DNA from: Enoplosus armatus
Taxonomy: Eukaryota; Chordata; Actinopteri; Centrarchiformes; Enoplosidae
NCBI RefSeq assembly: GCF_043641665.1
Contig: NC_092194.1
Location: 18,961,798 to 19,025,797, forward strand
Length of the DNA stretch: 64,000 nt
Direction of reading: 5' to 3'
Position 1 is the stretch's first letter. Every line of letters starts with the position of its first letter. Below are positions 11,501 through 25,000 of the stretch, one piece after another. The translations under genes were made by a program, and so were the position numbers. The notes under the pieces were generated by a model that had not been told where the DNA came from, made no database searches, and saw only the letters and a list, made by a program, of their open reading frames with translations.

Positions 11501-14255
11501 TGTTCAGGACCCGGAGCCGGAGTTGCTGGTGCGCTGGTACCAGGCAGCCGCCCTGCAGCCGTTTTTCCGAGGTCACTCTGCAAAGGTGACAAAGCGTCGG
11601 GAGCCCTGGCTGTTTGGGGAGGAAGTCACCGCCGCAATCCGCACTGTGATCCAGCAGAGGTACTTTCAATCAGGAAGAGAAGCAAAGATAATGGGAGCTG
11701 TTAGTGAAAATCACACATCAGTTTTTCATGTACAAATTTTCACCAGTGGTTGGTGGTTGTCAAATTTAACAGCCTCACATTTTGCTTTGAAAGAAAGTTG
11801 AAATTATCAATGCAGCTGTCTTGTCTTGTCTGACAGCTGAAATTGATCGATATTATTAAATAGTTCATTTGTGTTTCTTGATTTTTCTGATGCATTTGAT
11901 AAGACAAAGTGATGTTTTAATGGTCCCAGCTGGGATAATGGGTGAGCTTATGAAAAGGTTTGTCTCGCTCTTGTCTTTTCTGTACTCAGGTACTGTTTGC
12001 TGCCGTACTGGTACACTCTGTTCCACCAGGCTCACACTACTGGTCTGCCTCCACTCAGGTTGGTGCTGCCTCCATCTGCTGCTCAGTGGCAGTTCTGCAG
12101 GCCACCAGCTTTTATCAGTAAACCCTCTGTAGCTTTACTTTTGAGGTTTTTCAGGCACTAGAGGTCAATGTCTCTCATGTTTTGATTATGTAATGTTGGC
12201 AAGCATGAATTTAACTCTAGATTGCTAATTAAAAGACAGATAGATACGTTTAAATAAAATTAAAAGCTGTACAAAACATTATAGAAAAGCTAATTTTATT
12301 TAAAACTCCACAGACCTCTGTGGGTGGAGTTCCAGAGAGAACAGAGCACCTTCACTGTGGACAACCAGTATATGATTGGTGATGAATGCAGTTTTATTTT
12401 TGCATTATTACACAGAATTATTGCACTTTTGTTTTTCTTAGTTTAACTGTCTGTGATTTCATGTAGGAGGAGCACTGCTGGCCTGTCCTGTAACCGAACC
12501 AGGTGTTCAAGAAGTCAAAGTCCTACTTCCTGGATCTGGCGAGGTAAATCAACCACCAGGTAACATATTTATATGTTGTAATGTATTGACGAAACACCTC
12601 AGTGTGGATATTATGTTGAGGCTTGTTTCTGTTTTAGGTTTGGTATGATGTCCACTCTGCAAAGGCGTATAAAGGAGGCAGGACTCTGAGTCTTCCTGTT
12701 ACCCTGGACACAGTCAGTGTTTGTCTTGATTTTGTGATGTAATGTACACTGTCATTAGTTTTCATACTACTACCTTTTTTAAACAGATTGTACTTAGAAT
12801 TTATGCAGGAAAAGGACCAGATTAATTAATGGGAAGTTATCTGGTTTGATAAAGGATGTTTCTGCAGAAATTACTTCTTATTGATTATATTCATTGGATT
12901 CCAGTTTTGCTTCTCGTGCAGATTATAGAACTGTAGTGTTTGTAAATGGTTCCTTCATACATAATAAAATGCCAAATAGTAGATAATGGAGGAAAGCTGA
13001 TGTTCTGGTGTGTCCTCTGTACAGGTTCCTGTGTTCCAGCGTGGCGGCTCGGTGGTCTGCAGGTCAGCAGGAAGTGGCTCCTGTACAGCCGAACTCCAGC
13101 ACCTCCCCCTCTCCATCACTGTGGCCCTAAACTCTCAGGTGAGCATCAACTGATGTGGGAACCATACCTTGCAAAAACCCTTAGTAAAGAAACTCTATAT
13201 TGGTTTATACTTGTGACATTTGTATAATTTAATTAGTAAAATCCTGACTGCAGTCCATTTTCTCTGCAGGGCGTCGCTGATGGTGAGTTGTACCTGGACG
13301 ACGGCCATTCCTTCAGCTATCGGGACAAAAAGGCCTTCTGCCTGCGCAGGTTCAACATGCTGTCAGGCCGTCTGCTCTGCCGGTGAGTCATAACTCACCT
13401 CCTGAAGAGGGATCCAGGTTTAGACCACACGTCTAGGAACTAAAAATAAACCTTTCTATGTTTTTTGGGTTGTACAAATGACTGACATGAAAGCTAAGGG
13501 CTGAAGTGAACCTCAAATAGTTTGAATTTTTGAACTGAAAACACATGATTTGACATTTGTTGTTGCGTCTCACAGTCCTGCCAGTGAAGAAGGAACATTT
13601 GACTGTGATACCGTCGTACAGTCAGTCACCGTCCTGGGGGTGAAGAGCAAACCGTCCACAGTGGTTGTGCATGTGTCAGGTGAGGAGCTCTGCCATTACG
13701 GTCACATATATTCACAGCTGGACTGTAACAACTGACATTAACAAGTGCAGCAGCATCTCAAATGCATCAAGCAAAGTCACTTCCATTACAACCAACATTA
13801 AACGAGAGAAACACTGGTGGGGTCCAACTGGAAAGAGGTTTAAAAGAAAAACCCTCCCTGAAACACTCATGTTCAGGTCTATTTCATCGTTTGATGGTAT
13901 GTATATGGACATAATCTCTCAAAGTCAAAGATCAAAAACATCTTTATTGACTCACCGTTTTGTACTCTTCAACAATTATAAAAGAAGAAATCCATCTCTT
14001 GTCGGAAATAATCAAATGAAGCAATTACAGGTGAAAACTATTTGTGACAAAGAATCTTGGAAATTGAGGAATTTCTTTGCTGTTCTCAGTGACGATCAAA
14101 AAAAGAGCCACAGCACAGCATAACATCTTTTAATTCTCTCACCAGGTGCTGAAGACACGCCTGCTGCATTTCAACACATGGAGACCTGCTGCATGCTGAC
14201 AGTGAGCAACCTGAACCTCAGAGCGGCGACGGACTGGGAGATACAGATATGTTAA
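5547..14255 (+). CDS. ganc: Neutral alpha-glucosidase C (glycoside hydrolase family 31)
   Basis: Exons: 5547-5572, 5758-5820, 6646-6748, 7156-7283, 7562-7738, 7833-7854, 7960-8029, 8385-8481, 8595-8778, 9028-9172, 9615-9850, 9952-10078, 10334-10413, 10650-10793, 11000-11096, 11191-11292, 11485-11659, 11990-12058, 12314-12378, 12467-12543, 12638-12712, 13025-13138, 13270-13382, 13576-13679, 14146-14255. The sum is 2703 nt, 900 residues (human GANC 914), all phases compatible. The protein hydrolyses terminal alpha-1,4-linked glucose at neutral pH. GH31 landmarks are [12 protein letters not shown], the catalytic-nucleophile motif WNDMNEPS (Asp about 497) and the acid/base motif WTGDN (Asp about 573). 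There is no signal peptide or membrane segment. ER GANAB is the close paralogue, but the short N-terminus (MAEVSQPLR) and its position beside capn3 and tmem87a identify GANC. The exon 1 start is the weakest part of the model. Confidence 0.96.
5607..5654 (+). repeat. Two tandem 23-bp units, each with a DR1-like nuclear receptor site
   Basis: The 23-bp unit is perfectly duplicated (5607-5629 and 5630-5652) inside ganc intron 1. Each copy contains TGACCTTTGACTT (5612-5624 and 5635-5647). In reverse complement this is AAGTCAAAGGTCA, one base from the DR1 consensus bound by RXR/PPAR, HNF4 and COUP-TF receptors. Function is not shown. Confidence 0.6.
6050..6300 (+). mobile_element. 3' tail of an L2-like LINE
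   Basis: The phrase CGGCAAATTCCTTGTAATGT, then TTGGCAATAAACAGATTCTG and three tandem ATTCTG-type units (6278-6298), is the familiar 3' end of fish L2/CR1 LINEs, which finish in short tandem repeats rather than poly-A. It is a 5'-truncated copy in ganc intron 2. Confidence 0.65.
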
Positions 14256-16058
14256 CTGGGAACGTTCCAGTCCCTCCTCTGGATTTATTATTCATGTGAG
14301 AAGAATGTCCAGTAAATCTAAAAAATATTTTTTACACTGGACTGAATAGATATGATGATGATTTGAAATGAAATGGAGATTTATTTTACTGGAGTTCACA
14401 GCACATACTGGCACTTATATAGCTACAGTCGCCATAATTATATTATAATTATTTTACCTGTATTGAACTTGAAATGAAAGTTCTTTTAAATGAGTTTGCT
14501 GACTGAATCTAGGTCTATAGAACAAAAGAAACATATTTTAATCTGTGAACAATGTTGTTTCTTGAATTATTGAGATAGTTGATTATTAATAATAATAATG
14601 AGAAATGACATGTGGTTGTGGAGTGAAAGTTAACTGAATAAATGACGAACTGACGTGCAGCTTCCAGTGTTACTCGTTGTAACAGACCCTCTTTAGGTAA
14701 TACTTGGTGACAAAGCGTATATTTTGTTCAACAACATTGTGTTGTGTTGGTGTGATGTGTGACCTGACCTCTTCCTAGCCCCAGATGTTTGCATACTTAA
14801 GAGTGACACAAAATAGCACAATAGGAAATGCTGGAATAAGCCGAACTCCTGTGTGAGACATGACGTAATAGCAGCGAGTGCAAGATTCAGAGCCAAAACA
14901 TCCTGATACTGAAACATGTCCTTGTAATATACCTTTATTTTCCTGGAATGTTTAATAGGGAAGTGCTATGAGAGTTATTATATAAATGTTGCTAGATGTT
15001 GAAACTTCTTAGTTTAATAAGATATTAGACTGTCAAGCAAGAACAATTAAGTGATGTAGTGATTTTATAACAAATGTTACAAACTGCTTTATAGGAGGAA
15101 AAAAGAGAAAGTGGGAGACACAAGAGACAGAAAACAATATACATATAAATCAGGGGGAAATAAGTGTATAACCCACAAGAAAACAAATGAGTTTAAAGAT
15201 GCTTCGTGCACTGATTTGGATTATCTTATTCTCTTCGCGGGAGGCTGTTCCAGAGTTGAGGAGCGACAACAGTAATAATACCAGATAGTGATGAGACTGA
15301 TATCAGTCGTCTGTGCAGATATTCTGTGTTTTTTTCTATTTCCATCCCAGATTGTTTGGTATTCTGAGTTTTTCCACCAGAATGTCCTTCATATCTGAAA
15401 GGAAAACCCGCCTCAGGAGCAGCAGGTAGACCATCACGTCAGACTGAACGTTGTGGTTCTTTTACCTCCTTAAGACGGGTTGATCCACTGCATACAGTAA
15501 ACAAAGGCAGCCTATTGGTGATCATCATCTAATTTGTACTTTACCGACCAGTGCTAAAAATGGATGATACTCCTCTTGATAGCATTCGCCTGCTCTAGTT
15601 CTGCTGAGACTGCTCAATGCTGAGCTCCATTGAGAATAGGTTTAAAGGGGTTGAATGCCTTCTGCTGAGGCAGGGCATCTACCGACCACTCTTTACATGC
15701 CCTCTGGCGCGGCCCGCTGGCCTTTGTGTCACCCAACAATGATGGCACCGGAGCACCACAGCCAGGGAGAGATCATTGTCCAGTTCAGCCAATGGGAAAG
15801 CAACAAATAGACGTTTATGTGATGTGTGAGTTTCTGTGCATATGTGTGTGTGTATGTGAATGGTAATGCAAAGGTGAATGCATGTGGACTGAATGTGTCT
15901 TTCACACCAAGCTTTTGCATCTACTCTGTGACGAAGGGGAGGGGGACGTCACACAAAGAAAGAGCCAATCAGACATTAGCTGTTTGGATTTATGCCAGGG
16001 TTTTTAGGCTTGTAAGACTTTAGTACAAGTGGCAAAAGCCAGTTTTAAAAAAAAAAAA
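14256..16058. other. ganc 3' UTR and ganc-capn3 intergenic region
   Basis: There is no coding exon. The sequence holds the ganc 3' UTR (a candidate AATAAA lies at about 14637-14642), AT-rich sequence, and a stretch around 15230-15260 (GGAGGCTGTTCCAGAGTTGA) that resembles a widespread fish repeat phrase. The last 100 bp act as the capn3 leader or promoter: a CCAAT box GCCAATCAG is at 15964-15972, about 90 bp before the start codon. Confidence 0.5.
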
Positions 16059-19000
16059 ATGCCCTATACACCGTCTGGCTTTTTCTGTGACCGGTTGATC
16101 CGGGAACGAGAGAGGAGAGATGGGGAAGGGTCTCTGAACAAGCCCGTCCGCTTCAACGGCCAGGACTACAACGCCCTGAGACAGGAGTGCCTTCAGAGGA
16201 AGAGCCTGTTTGAGGATGAGTCTTTCCCGGCTACTGTGGAGTCTTTGGGCTTCAAGGAGCTCGGACATAAGTCCAACAAGGTCAAGAACATCGTCTGGAA
16301 GAGGCCCAAGGTAGGAGGGGCGGGGGGGGGAGTGGGGGGTGACCGGGTTGGCACATGGAGAGGCACGTTGATCGCAAAGTTAAATAAAGAGGGGTTGGAT
16401 CACACATGTGGGAGGTGGGACGTTATTTTTGATACAGCAACATCAAACCTGAATGGAAAACTAACAGCTGCTGTGGGATTTTACCTGGAGGTGCAGATGG
16501 GATCGAAATACTGCTCACAAGTCCTACATGGACGGACTGGAATTAAGTTACCGAATTGCCACACAACCATAATGTGTCTGCTTCCTATTTTTTTGCTTAA
16601 TGGCTCTGATATAATGGACGTTTTATTACTTATCTACTTAGAGACGACTGTAATTTAGCCGCAGACAGTATTAGTCAAAAAGTATTCGACACCCTCAATC
16701 TTTAGACTAACAAAATCAGATGCATAGCTGACATGAGACTGATTATTGCTCCCTTTTGCACTGGCGTTAACTCTTTTTATTTATTATTGTCTACAGGAAA
16801 TCTGTGAGAACCCTCAGTTCATTGTCGGAGGAGCCAGTAGGACAGACATCTGCCAGGGAGATCTGGGTAAATGATGCCTCGTTTGACACTTCAGGCACAG
16901 CAGTGACTTCACAGTGTCGGCTGACATTCACACTTGACACTGATAGGAGGGGTTTCATTTCTATTTTTTGACTTTACAGTGGACTGAAATCAACCCCAGC
17001 TTAATGTTGATGAGTTAGAATAACAAGAACAACACATCTGTGGAATGACAAAAGGAAGAAATCCACGTTAAAACACTTAAACATTGTCCTTTCATTGTTT
17101 GGTGTCGTATTGACTGCTTATCTGCATTGTGGAAACTCACTGACTGAAGCAAAAATACACGGCAGGTTGGGGAGAAAAAAGTGGTTACAACACATACAGT
17201 GTGACTGGACTGTATACATACTGTATGGAGCCACTCTCAGTGTATTCAACATTCAGTCACAGTCTGTATTCAGGCAGTTTGTGGGGCAGCAAACATCCCA
17301 TCGATCCCCTGCAGCGGCCTCCCCATATTGTGCTTACTCTTTTGGAAGGGAATCCAACAAGCAGCACTTCTCATTGTTGTTCAGTTCAGACTGCAAATAA
17401 AGGGGACCAAAGGGACAAAGGTCCTGGCAGACACTGTTCACTATTCCCTGTTGAAAAACTTACATTGTTTCCAGCCCAGCAGCTAACACCCTGTCACACA
17501 CCTGGACAATCAGAAAACACAAACGTCAGCACTCAGCGGCGATCTTTTCCTCCAGCAAAACAAAATATGTCCAGCAGAGAAGTCCGTCTTTGTTTTTGTT
17601 GTGAGTGAAGGTACATGTTCTTTGCTGTGGCAGCTGTTTTTTTTGTTGTATGAAGGAAAAACTATATATTTCCAACCAAATCCACACAGTAGGAATTTGG
17701 AAAAGGCAGAATTTTAGAAATCACACCAAATGTAAATCAGAATCTGTTCCCATCCTGATCTGCTCAACACATCTGCCTCGCACTTTGAACTCCATTAGTA
17801 CACGTTTTAAAATCATTTATAAGCCCAAGAGTTGATGAAATCACCCCAGCTGTGGTTACTATTTGTTGTGTCTGTCAAGAAAAAAATTGCTCTGCTGCAG
17901 TAAAAGTCATTAAAATTATATTCAGGTGAATATAAATGAAATGATTTCCTGTGCTCAGGTGACTGCTGGTTGCTGGCTGCCATCGCCTGTCTCACCTTGA
18001 ATGAGAAGCTTCTCTACCGAGTTGTTCCCCAGGAGCAAAGCTACTCGGAGGGATATGGCGGCATCTTTCACTTCCAGGTCAGAAACAACCACCTAAGCTC
18101 TGTGTGTTCCCACATAGTCTCCATCCTGATATTCAGTCCTTCCCTTAGCATCTTAAAATCAAGTTTATTCATTTGTGGACGTGCAACATTAATTTAAAAT
18201 GTTGTTGGCAAACTAAATAACGAAATAATCAGCATTGTTTCTCCTCCCTCACCTCCTTCTGTCCTTCAGTTCTGGCGTTATGGCGACTGGGTCGATGTCG
18301 TCATTGACGACCGCATCCCGACCTTCAACAACCAGCTGGTCTTCACTAAGTCCGCTGAGAGGAACGAGTTCTGGAGCGCCCTGCTGGAGAAGGCCTACGC
18401 CAAGTGAGTACTCTGAAAGTTTACCTTCGGCTGAATACTTCCATGCAAGAACAGGACTCAGCTGCAGCTGCAGTTAGGAAGTGCTGTACTGTAGCTGTAA
18501 TTGTTTTGCAGCTACATACATTAGCTACTACACATCTGCACCTAAATATATCAGCCACTTTTGTTCCAAGCTGAATTTGTGGGCTGCAGTTTTGCGTCAT
18601 CAGTCTTTGTCTCATGTAATATGTCCTTCTTGGCCTACAAATACACTACTATTCAGGTCAGGGCTAAATAACAGGGAGAAGAATAGAAATAACTTTATTT
18701 AACCAGGAAAGTATCTCACTGGGATTAAAAATGAGGGCCAAGATAATCGCAGCACATACAACAACACAATATAAAAAAGTTTAAAAAAAAACTGTTCTGT
18801 GCTCTTCCCTGTCCAGGCTGCACGGCTCCTACGAGGCCCTGAAGGGTGGAAACACCACCGAGGCCATGGAGGACTTCACTGGTGGAGTCACTGAGTTCTA
18901 CGAGTTGAAGGAAGCTCCCAAAGAGCTCTACAAGATCATGAAGAAAGCTCTGGAGAGAGGCTCCCTCATGGGCTGCTCCATTGATGTGAGTCAGACATGT

Positions 19001-22000
19001 TTAAGTCTCCGCGGAGGATGGACAGAGGATGAGGACTACGATTAATAACGGGGCTTTTTCTAGTATCATCAGAGGTTTATCACAGGAGAAATTGAAGAAA
19101 CTGACAAACATTGTCTCACTGAGCTCTTCATGTTGAAATCTGTTGCATCTGTTAGCAGGCAAAATGTACCAGCTGCATGTAATTTCTATTTAGTTAATTA
19201 AGAGCTTTACTTTGTATAAAAAAGCTGGCCGTGTTTATAATATCTGTCTCTTCTAAATGGCTACAACATGTGTTTTGTGTATGTGCAGTCCCTGGTTCCT
19301 GCTCGCTTTGAGACTCGTACCGTGACGGGACTTGTGAAGGGTCACGCCTACTCTGTGACGGCAGTGGAGGAGGTAAAGCTGGTCACCGACAAACAAAACA
19401 GCATTGTGTGTAATGTTCTGGGCTTGTTCCAACTCTGTGGGCCTGCAGAGCTGCACAACAAGCAGGACAACACAGTTACAATGCCAGTGTTAGTCCGGGG
19501 TCACTAATGCTGCATTTCATCATTTTAAAACAGCAAATTAAGCAGTGGTGGAAGAAGTACTCGGATCTTTTATTTAAGTAAAAGTAGCAATACTGCTCTG
19601 TAAAAATACTACAAGTGAAAGTCTTACATTCAAGAGTTCACTTAAGTAAAAGTGCAAATGTATTAACAGCAAAATGTACTTAAAATATTTCAGGAAAAGG
19701 ACATGTTGGGCTGAGTGGCCTCGTTCAGAGAGTTATATTATTATATATATCATGTTATTAGAATATTATCACTGATGCTTTAACATGTAAGCAGTATTTT
19801 AATGTTACAGCTGGTGGAGCCGGAGCACATTCTAACTACTATACATACTGCTGGATAGTTTAATCTAGAGCACAGTATTATATTTATGTGTTGTTTGTAA
19901 AATCTGTGAAGTAACTAGTAGCTGTCAGATAAATGTAAATGGACTAAAAAGTAAATGAAATGTTGTGAACTAGAAATATTTAAATACTAAATAGTAAAAG
20001 TGGCTCAGAATTACAATAAAGTACATTACTTGAGTAAATGTACTTAGTTGCTTCCTACCACTGTTTTCAACTTCGTGTTTTCCCGCAGTGTAAATCGTCT
20101 CAGCACAAGGACTCTAAAGTTCGTCTGGTGCGTCTCAGGAACCCGTGGGGTCAAGTGGAGTGGAACGGCCCCTGGAGTGACAAGTGAGGACTTTTTAACC
20201 ACCGTTTCTCATAATTAAATCTTTTATTTTCAGCCCTACTTTTCTGTCACAGAGGAGTTTGACGAAGGTACAAAAAGTGATGCCTTAATTTTCCTTTTTA
20301 TTTATTAAAACATGAAGTTCAAATCTTTAGTTGAATCTATCGTAACTTTAGGAAATGTCACTATTCTCCACTTCCACCTCCAACAGCTCCAAGGAGTGGA
20401 CCACACTCTCCAAGACTGAAAAAGAGAAGCTGCAGCACCAGAGTGCCGAGGATGGAGAGTTCTGGTAAATGAGGATTTAATTAACAGGATCTTTATAGAA
20501 TTAATACAAACAGAAGGCAAATTGCATATACAAATAATTAAAGTACAGAAAAAGGCACTTATTTTAACACATTGTTGAGTTTTTCTTGTTTCATTATCAC
20601 TTCCAACCAACACATCTACTGATCACCACCAGTGTGAGTGTGTCACCACAGTAATACAGCATCATGTCATTGGTATTTAGAGGGAATCAGGAAGCAGAGA
20701 TATTAGCCAGATCTCTTCTGTGCCCTTCTAGGATGTCATTTGAGGACTTCAAGAAGAACTACACTAAGATTGAGATCTGTAACCTCACCCCTGACGCCCT
20801 GGAGGACGATAAGATTCACAAGTGGACGGTCTCTGTGAACGAAGGCCGCTGGGTGAGAGGCTGCTCTGCTGGGGGCTGCAGGAACTACCCAGGTACCTCC
20901 ATCTATAGACTAACAGCAATTTACTCCTTTCTCAGATGTTTTTAACCCCTCAGACGGAAGAGCTTGATCACTAGGTGGTCCCAGTTTTTGTATCAATGTA
21001 TTTTCAGAATCAGAGACAGGTTCATAAGGTTTTCACATACAAGGAATTTGTCTCAGTAGTTTGGTGCATACCAATCAACAAAGTAAGAGAAAAGGAAAAA
21101 CTAGTACTGCAAAAGTCAATAATCATAAATCTATCGTAAAAATAGAAATTTACAATCAAAAATATGAAAAATATATAAAAATATGTCAAATATATATTTT
21201 ATCTGTGTTCATTTAAAAGAGAATCTAGTAGCCTACTCTCAAAGTCTGAAAAAGGTTGAAATATCACCATAATTGCATTGAAAGAGCCTGAACGTCTCCT
21301 TTCTAAAGTTTTGGATCTCTACTCTTTACAGCAATCCTTGTCAAGAGATATCATAAGACAACACAGAAAAACACTCATTTCAAAACATAGAAACGAAATC
21401 ACAAAATACAAAAACTGACCCCCGTGAAAACACTTCCTAACTTTCCTGCAGACACGTTCTGGACCAACCCTCAGTACCGCCTCCGCTTGCTGGAGGAGGA
21501 TGATGATCCCGAGGACAACGAAGTGGGCTGCACCTTCGTGGTGGCTCTGATGCAGAAGAACAGGCGGAAAGAGCGCAAGATGGGAGCCAACCTCTTCACC
21601 ATCGGATTCGCCATTTATGAGGTGTCCTGTTGTTGTTGTGTAACAGACTTTGGTCAAACACTTTGTTAAAACTTACATACGGCATTCATTTATAGCATTT
21701 TTCTTTGTGGCATGTTCCATAATTCTGCAGCACCAAACTATGATGAAATAAATCATAAAGGTTATTTGAATTGCCGTTTGTTCAGATGCACATATGTATT
21801 AATTGTTTTGGATGTTTCCCATAAGGAAAAAAAAAATAGCTTTTGGTTTTAATTTGCATCCTTAAATGACACAAACACTGATGTTGCTTCTGTCTCTCTG
21901 CAGGTGCCAAAGGAGGTAAGGAAGGTGTAAACAAAACTCTCAGAGCGGAGCAGCAGTTTGCAAGTTAATTACACCCTACACTGTTTGTTTCCATCAAATC

Positions 22001-25000
22001 TATTATCGTCACCAATTTTTATACAATAGTCCTGGACTTTACTTTAATCTATGAGGGAATTCTGTGACTCCCCCCTCCCAGATGCATGGGAACAAGCAGC
22101 ACATGCAGAAGGACTTCTTCCTGTTCAGCTCCTCCAAAGCTCGTTGCAAGTCCTACATCAACCTGCGCGAGGTGACCCAGCGTTTCCGCCTGAGCCCCGG
22201 GGAGTACGTCATCGTTCCCTCCACGTACGAGCCGCACCAGGAGGGAGAGTTCATCCTGCGAGTCTTCTCTGAAAAGAGGAACACCTCAGAGTGAGTGGGT
22301 GAGGGCGGTCAGGGTGGCCTGCAGGGGGCGAGCTGGGTAAGAGGAGGGAATGGGTGCGAAGTTTTCCCCTTGTTAGAGTAATGTAGTTACAGTCAGATAT
22401 GTTTGTTAGTAGATGATTATTTCAGTCCATTGATGTTGATTCTATGTTTCTTAGTAGGGCTGGGTATGAAAATACAACAAATATCAGAACCATACTGGTT
22501 ATTTATTAATCTGTAGCTTATTTTCTCCCCATTAGCTGACAGTTCAAAACTTCACATTCATATTCATATATGAATAGAAATTTAAGAAAAAGTGTTCGAC
22601 AAAGTTGCGACTCTTTGTGAGGCAGAAATCACAACAGAGTTTTTTGGACAAGACATCTGCCTTCAGTGTGTTTTACACACTGAGAAAGTCTCAAATGTTA
22701 TTTTTGTAGATGATGAATGTATTTTGTTCAGCTCTGTAAAACGTAGCCTCTGTAGATAATAATTGTTGGTAAATACCCACCCCTACTTGATAATATTGGA
22801 AGTAGCAGCAGCAGCTTTGATCTAGCCTAGAAAACACCAAGATTAATGGGGATTTATCCACCCTCCATGTCATTTTTACAGTGGGGGCATGTGTTTGTTA
22901 ATGAGGGTGGGGTTTTGTCGGGGTGCTTGGTGGGTGGGACACAAACCACCAAGAACAAACAATTTTAACGGCGATTTGATTTGTAGAACTGGAAGAAATC
23001 GGCCCCAGTTCGAAGCTGTTATGGAATCTTTTTTAGGACAAGCGACTTCAGATTTGGGCATGATCCGGTAAACTTTCAAAATATTCAATACTGCATGCTC
23101 AAGCCTCAACAAACATCCACCCCACACCCCCCACCCCCACCCCTCCGCCTGCTGCCCTGGAGGACCAGACAGCATGCAGAGCCGGCCTGCACTCTGATGG
23201 ACCAGGACCCAGCTGTGAATCAGGCTGTGGGATGGATGTGCACACAGCTCACTGCGATGGGCGCTGAATTACATAATATTAATACCTGTAGTTTTGTGCC
23301 TGGGTTATCACATAGTCATTTATTAATGGACAAAGTTACTTAAACCCCATCTAATGCAAAATGCAAAAGCAAGAAGACGACGCCTTCTACAACCAAGATT
23401 TCCCCAAATAAGAAAAATCAAGAGAAAATACTCTTGACTGGAAGAAGCAACAGGTGGTACTAAACTAACACACTTTATTCACAGCTTCATGAAGAGTTTG
23501 TGGAATCATTTTGTCCTTTTAGTCCAACGTGAGTATGGGACTATAAGCCTTTAGAAATGGTATAATGAACGGAGAGCTCAGGATTTCAGACTTGTTTAAC
23601 TCTGTGTTTAATGTCTGATGAGAACAACATGACTGGCTGTAGCAAACAGATGAGTGCACAGGCTTGTGGTCCAGATGAGATGTTGTTGTCACCATCGTGA
23701 CTGCTGTTTGTTCGTCTTCACCCAGGGAGATAGAGAACAGGATCGAGGCCGATCATCCAGTGGTAAGTGACGATCTTTTTCTTTTTGTGACTTTGCAAAA
23801 TTAGGATGTTAGGGCTTCTCCAAGACAGGCTGACTTCTTCTTCATTCAAACCAACAAGCGTACAGCTCCCCATCTTTATCTCAGCAATTCAAAGCTGTTC
23901 TTAATAAAAGCCACTGAAAATAGTGCAGTATAGTTCTGTGTCCTAGACAATCTGCAGGTACATACCGCATTAAAACATATATTAAAGCTATTCCTGTTCA
24001 TGTTCACCACGCATCATAATCCTAATAAATAATATAAACAAAGTGCCTCGTACTTGAAGGCAGTTATGCTGTGTGTGTGTGTGTGTGTGTGTGTGTGGTC
24101 AAAAATGTTAGTTTTTCACAAATTTGATCTCCACATTTTTTCCTTTCACATCTTCTCCCTCTCGTCTCTTTATCTCCTTCTACTTTGTGGCTCCATGATG
24201 CCTCAGCCGGCGCCGGCCTCAGCGGGGGAAGAGAGCGAGGAGGACCAGCAGTTCAGGACTATTTTTCAGGAGATAGCTGGCGATGTGAGTATAAGGAGGA
24301 CAGGAAGTCAAAGGGAGAGGAACTTTCAAATGGTCCTGATTAACAACGTAGCCCTCCTACAACTGATAGCTAAAGACGTGTCCTCTTTGAGTGAATATGT
24401 GTATTGGAGAGTTATGAATTAAGACACATTTTAATGGTTGTCTCATCTTTTCTTCTACTGTTTCCTGCTCCCCTCTGGTGTCTCTCACAGGACATGGAAA
24501 TCACAGCCAACGAACTGAAAAACGTTCTCAACAGAGTGATCACCAAACGTGAGTCAAACGTTAGATCAACTGAACTGCACTGCTTCACACCGTCGTTGCC
24601 GTGTTAACACTCGGCTTAAGCTGTTCTCTGTTATTCTGAAAGATGGAGTGCTGCAGTTTGGCTGTTGACACAAAGTGAAGACGGAGGAGGGAACTTGTAT
24701 CAGAGTAGAGCAGTTAATTCACACGTTTATATCACGTCCTACACCTCCTCAGAACAAAGAATGTCTCTACGACATTTAGTGATTCGTATCAGTTGCTGAA
24801 ACCAGCTGAGACGCCTCCCATGTCGCTTATTTTAGAAGTGAAATTCAGTTTTCTGTAATTCCGAAAACATTTTATAGGTTAGAAAGTGAGTTTTGAAAAT
24901 CAGATATAACACGGTCATTCTGTCTTCACTTATCGTCCTCTAATGTCTCCCTCCAGATAAGGACCTGAACACTGAGGGCTTCAGCCTGGAGAGCTGCAGG

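Noticed and set aside
13665..14123. 152-codon open frame on the plus strand
   Set aside because: It begins inside a ganc exon out of frame and runs through the last ganc intron; no recognisable protein content.
18986..19288. Possible IS1 exon in the capn3 intron
   Set aside because: Translated in all three forward frames between plausible splice sites, it shows no IS1-like sequence and stops are frequent.
23095..23343. Proline-rich open frame in a capn3 intron
   Set aside because: It arises from a local C-rich tract; no splice context or homologous content.
23763..24206. Possible IS2 exons in the capn3 intron
   Set aside because: No lysine-rich cassette with flanking AG and GT was seen. 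One AG-bounded stretch after 23802 lacks a donor.
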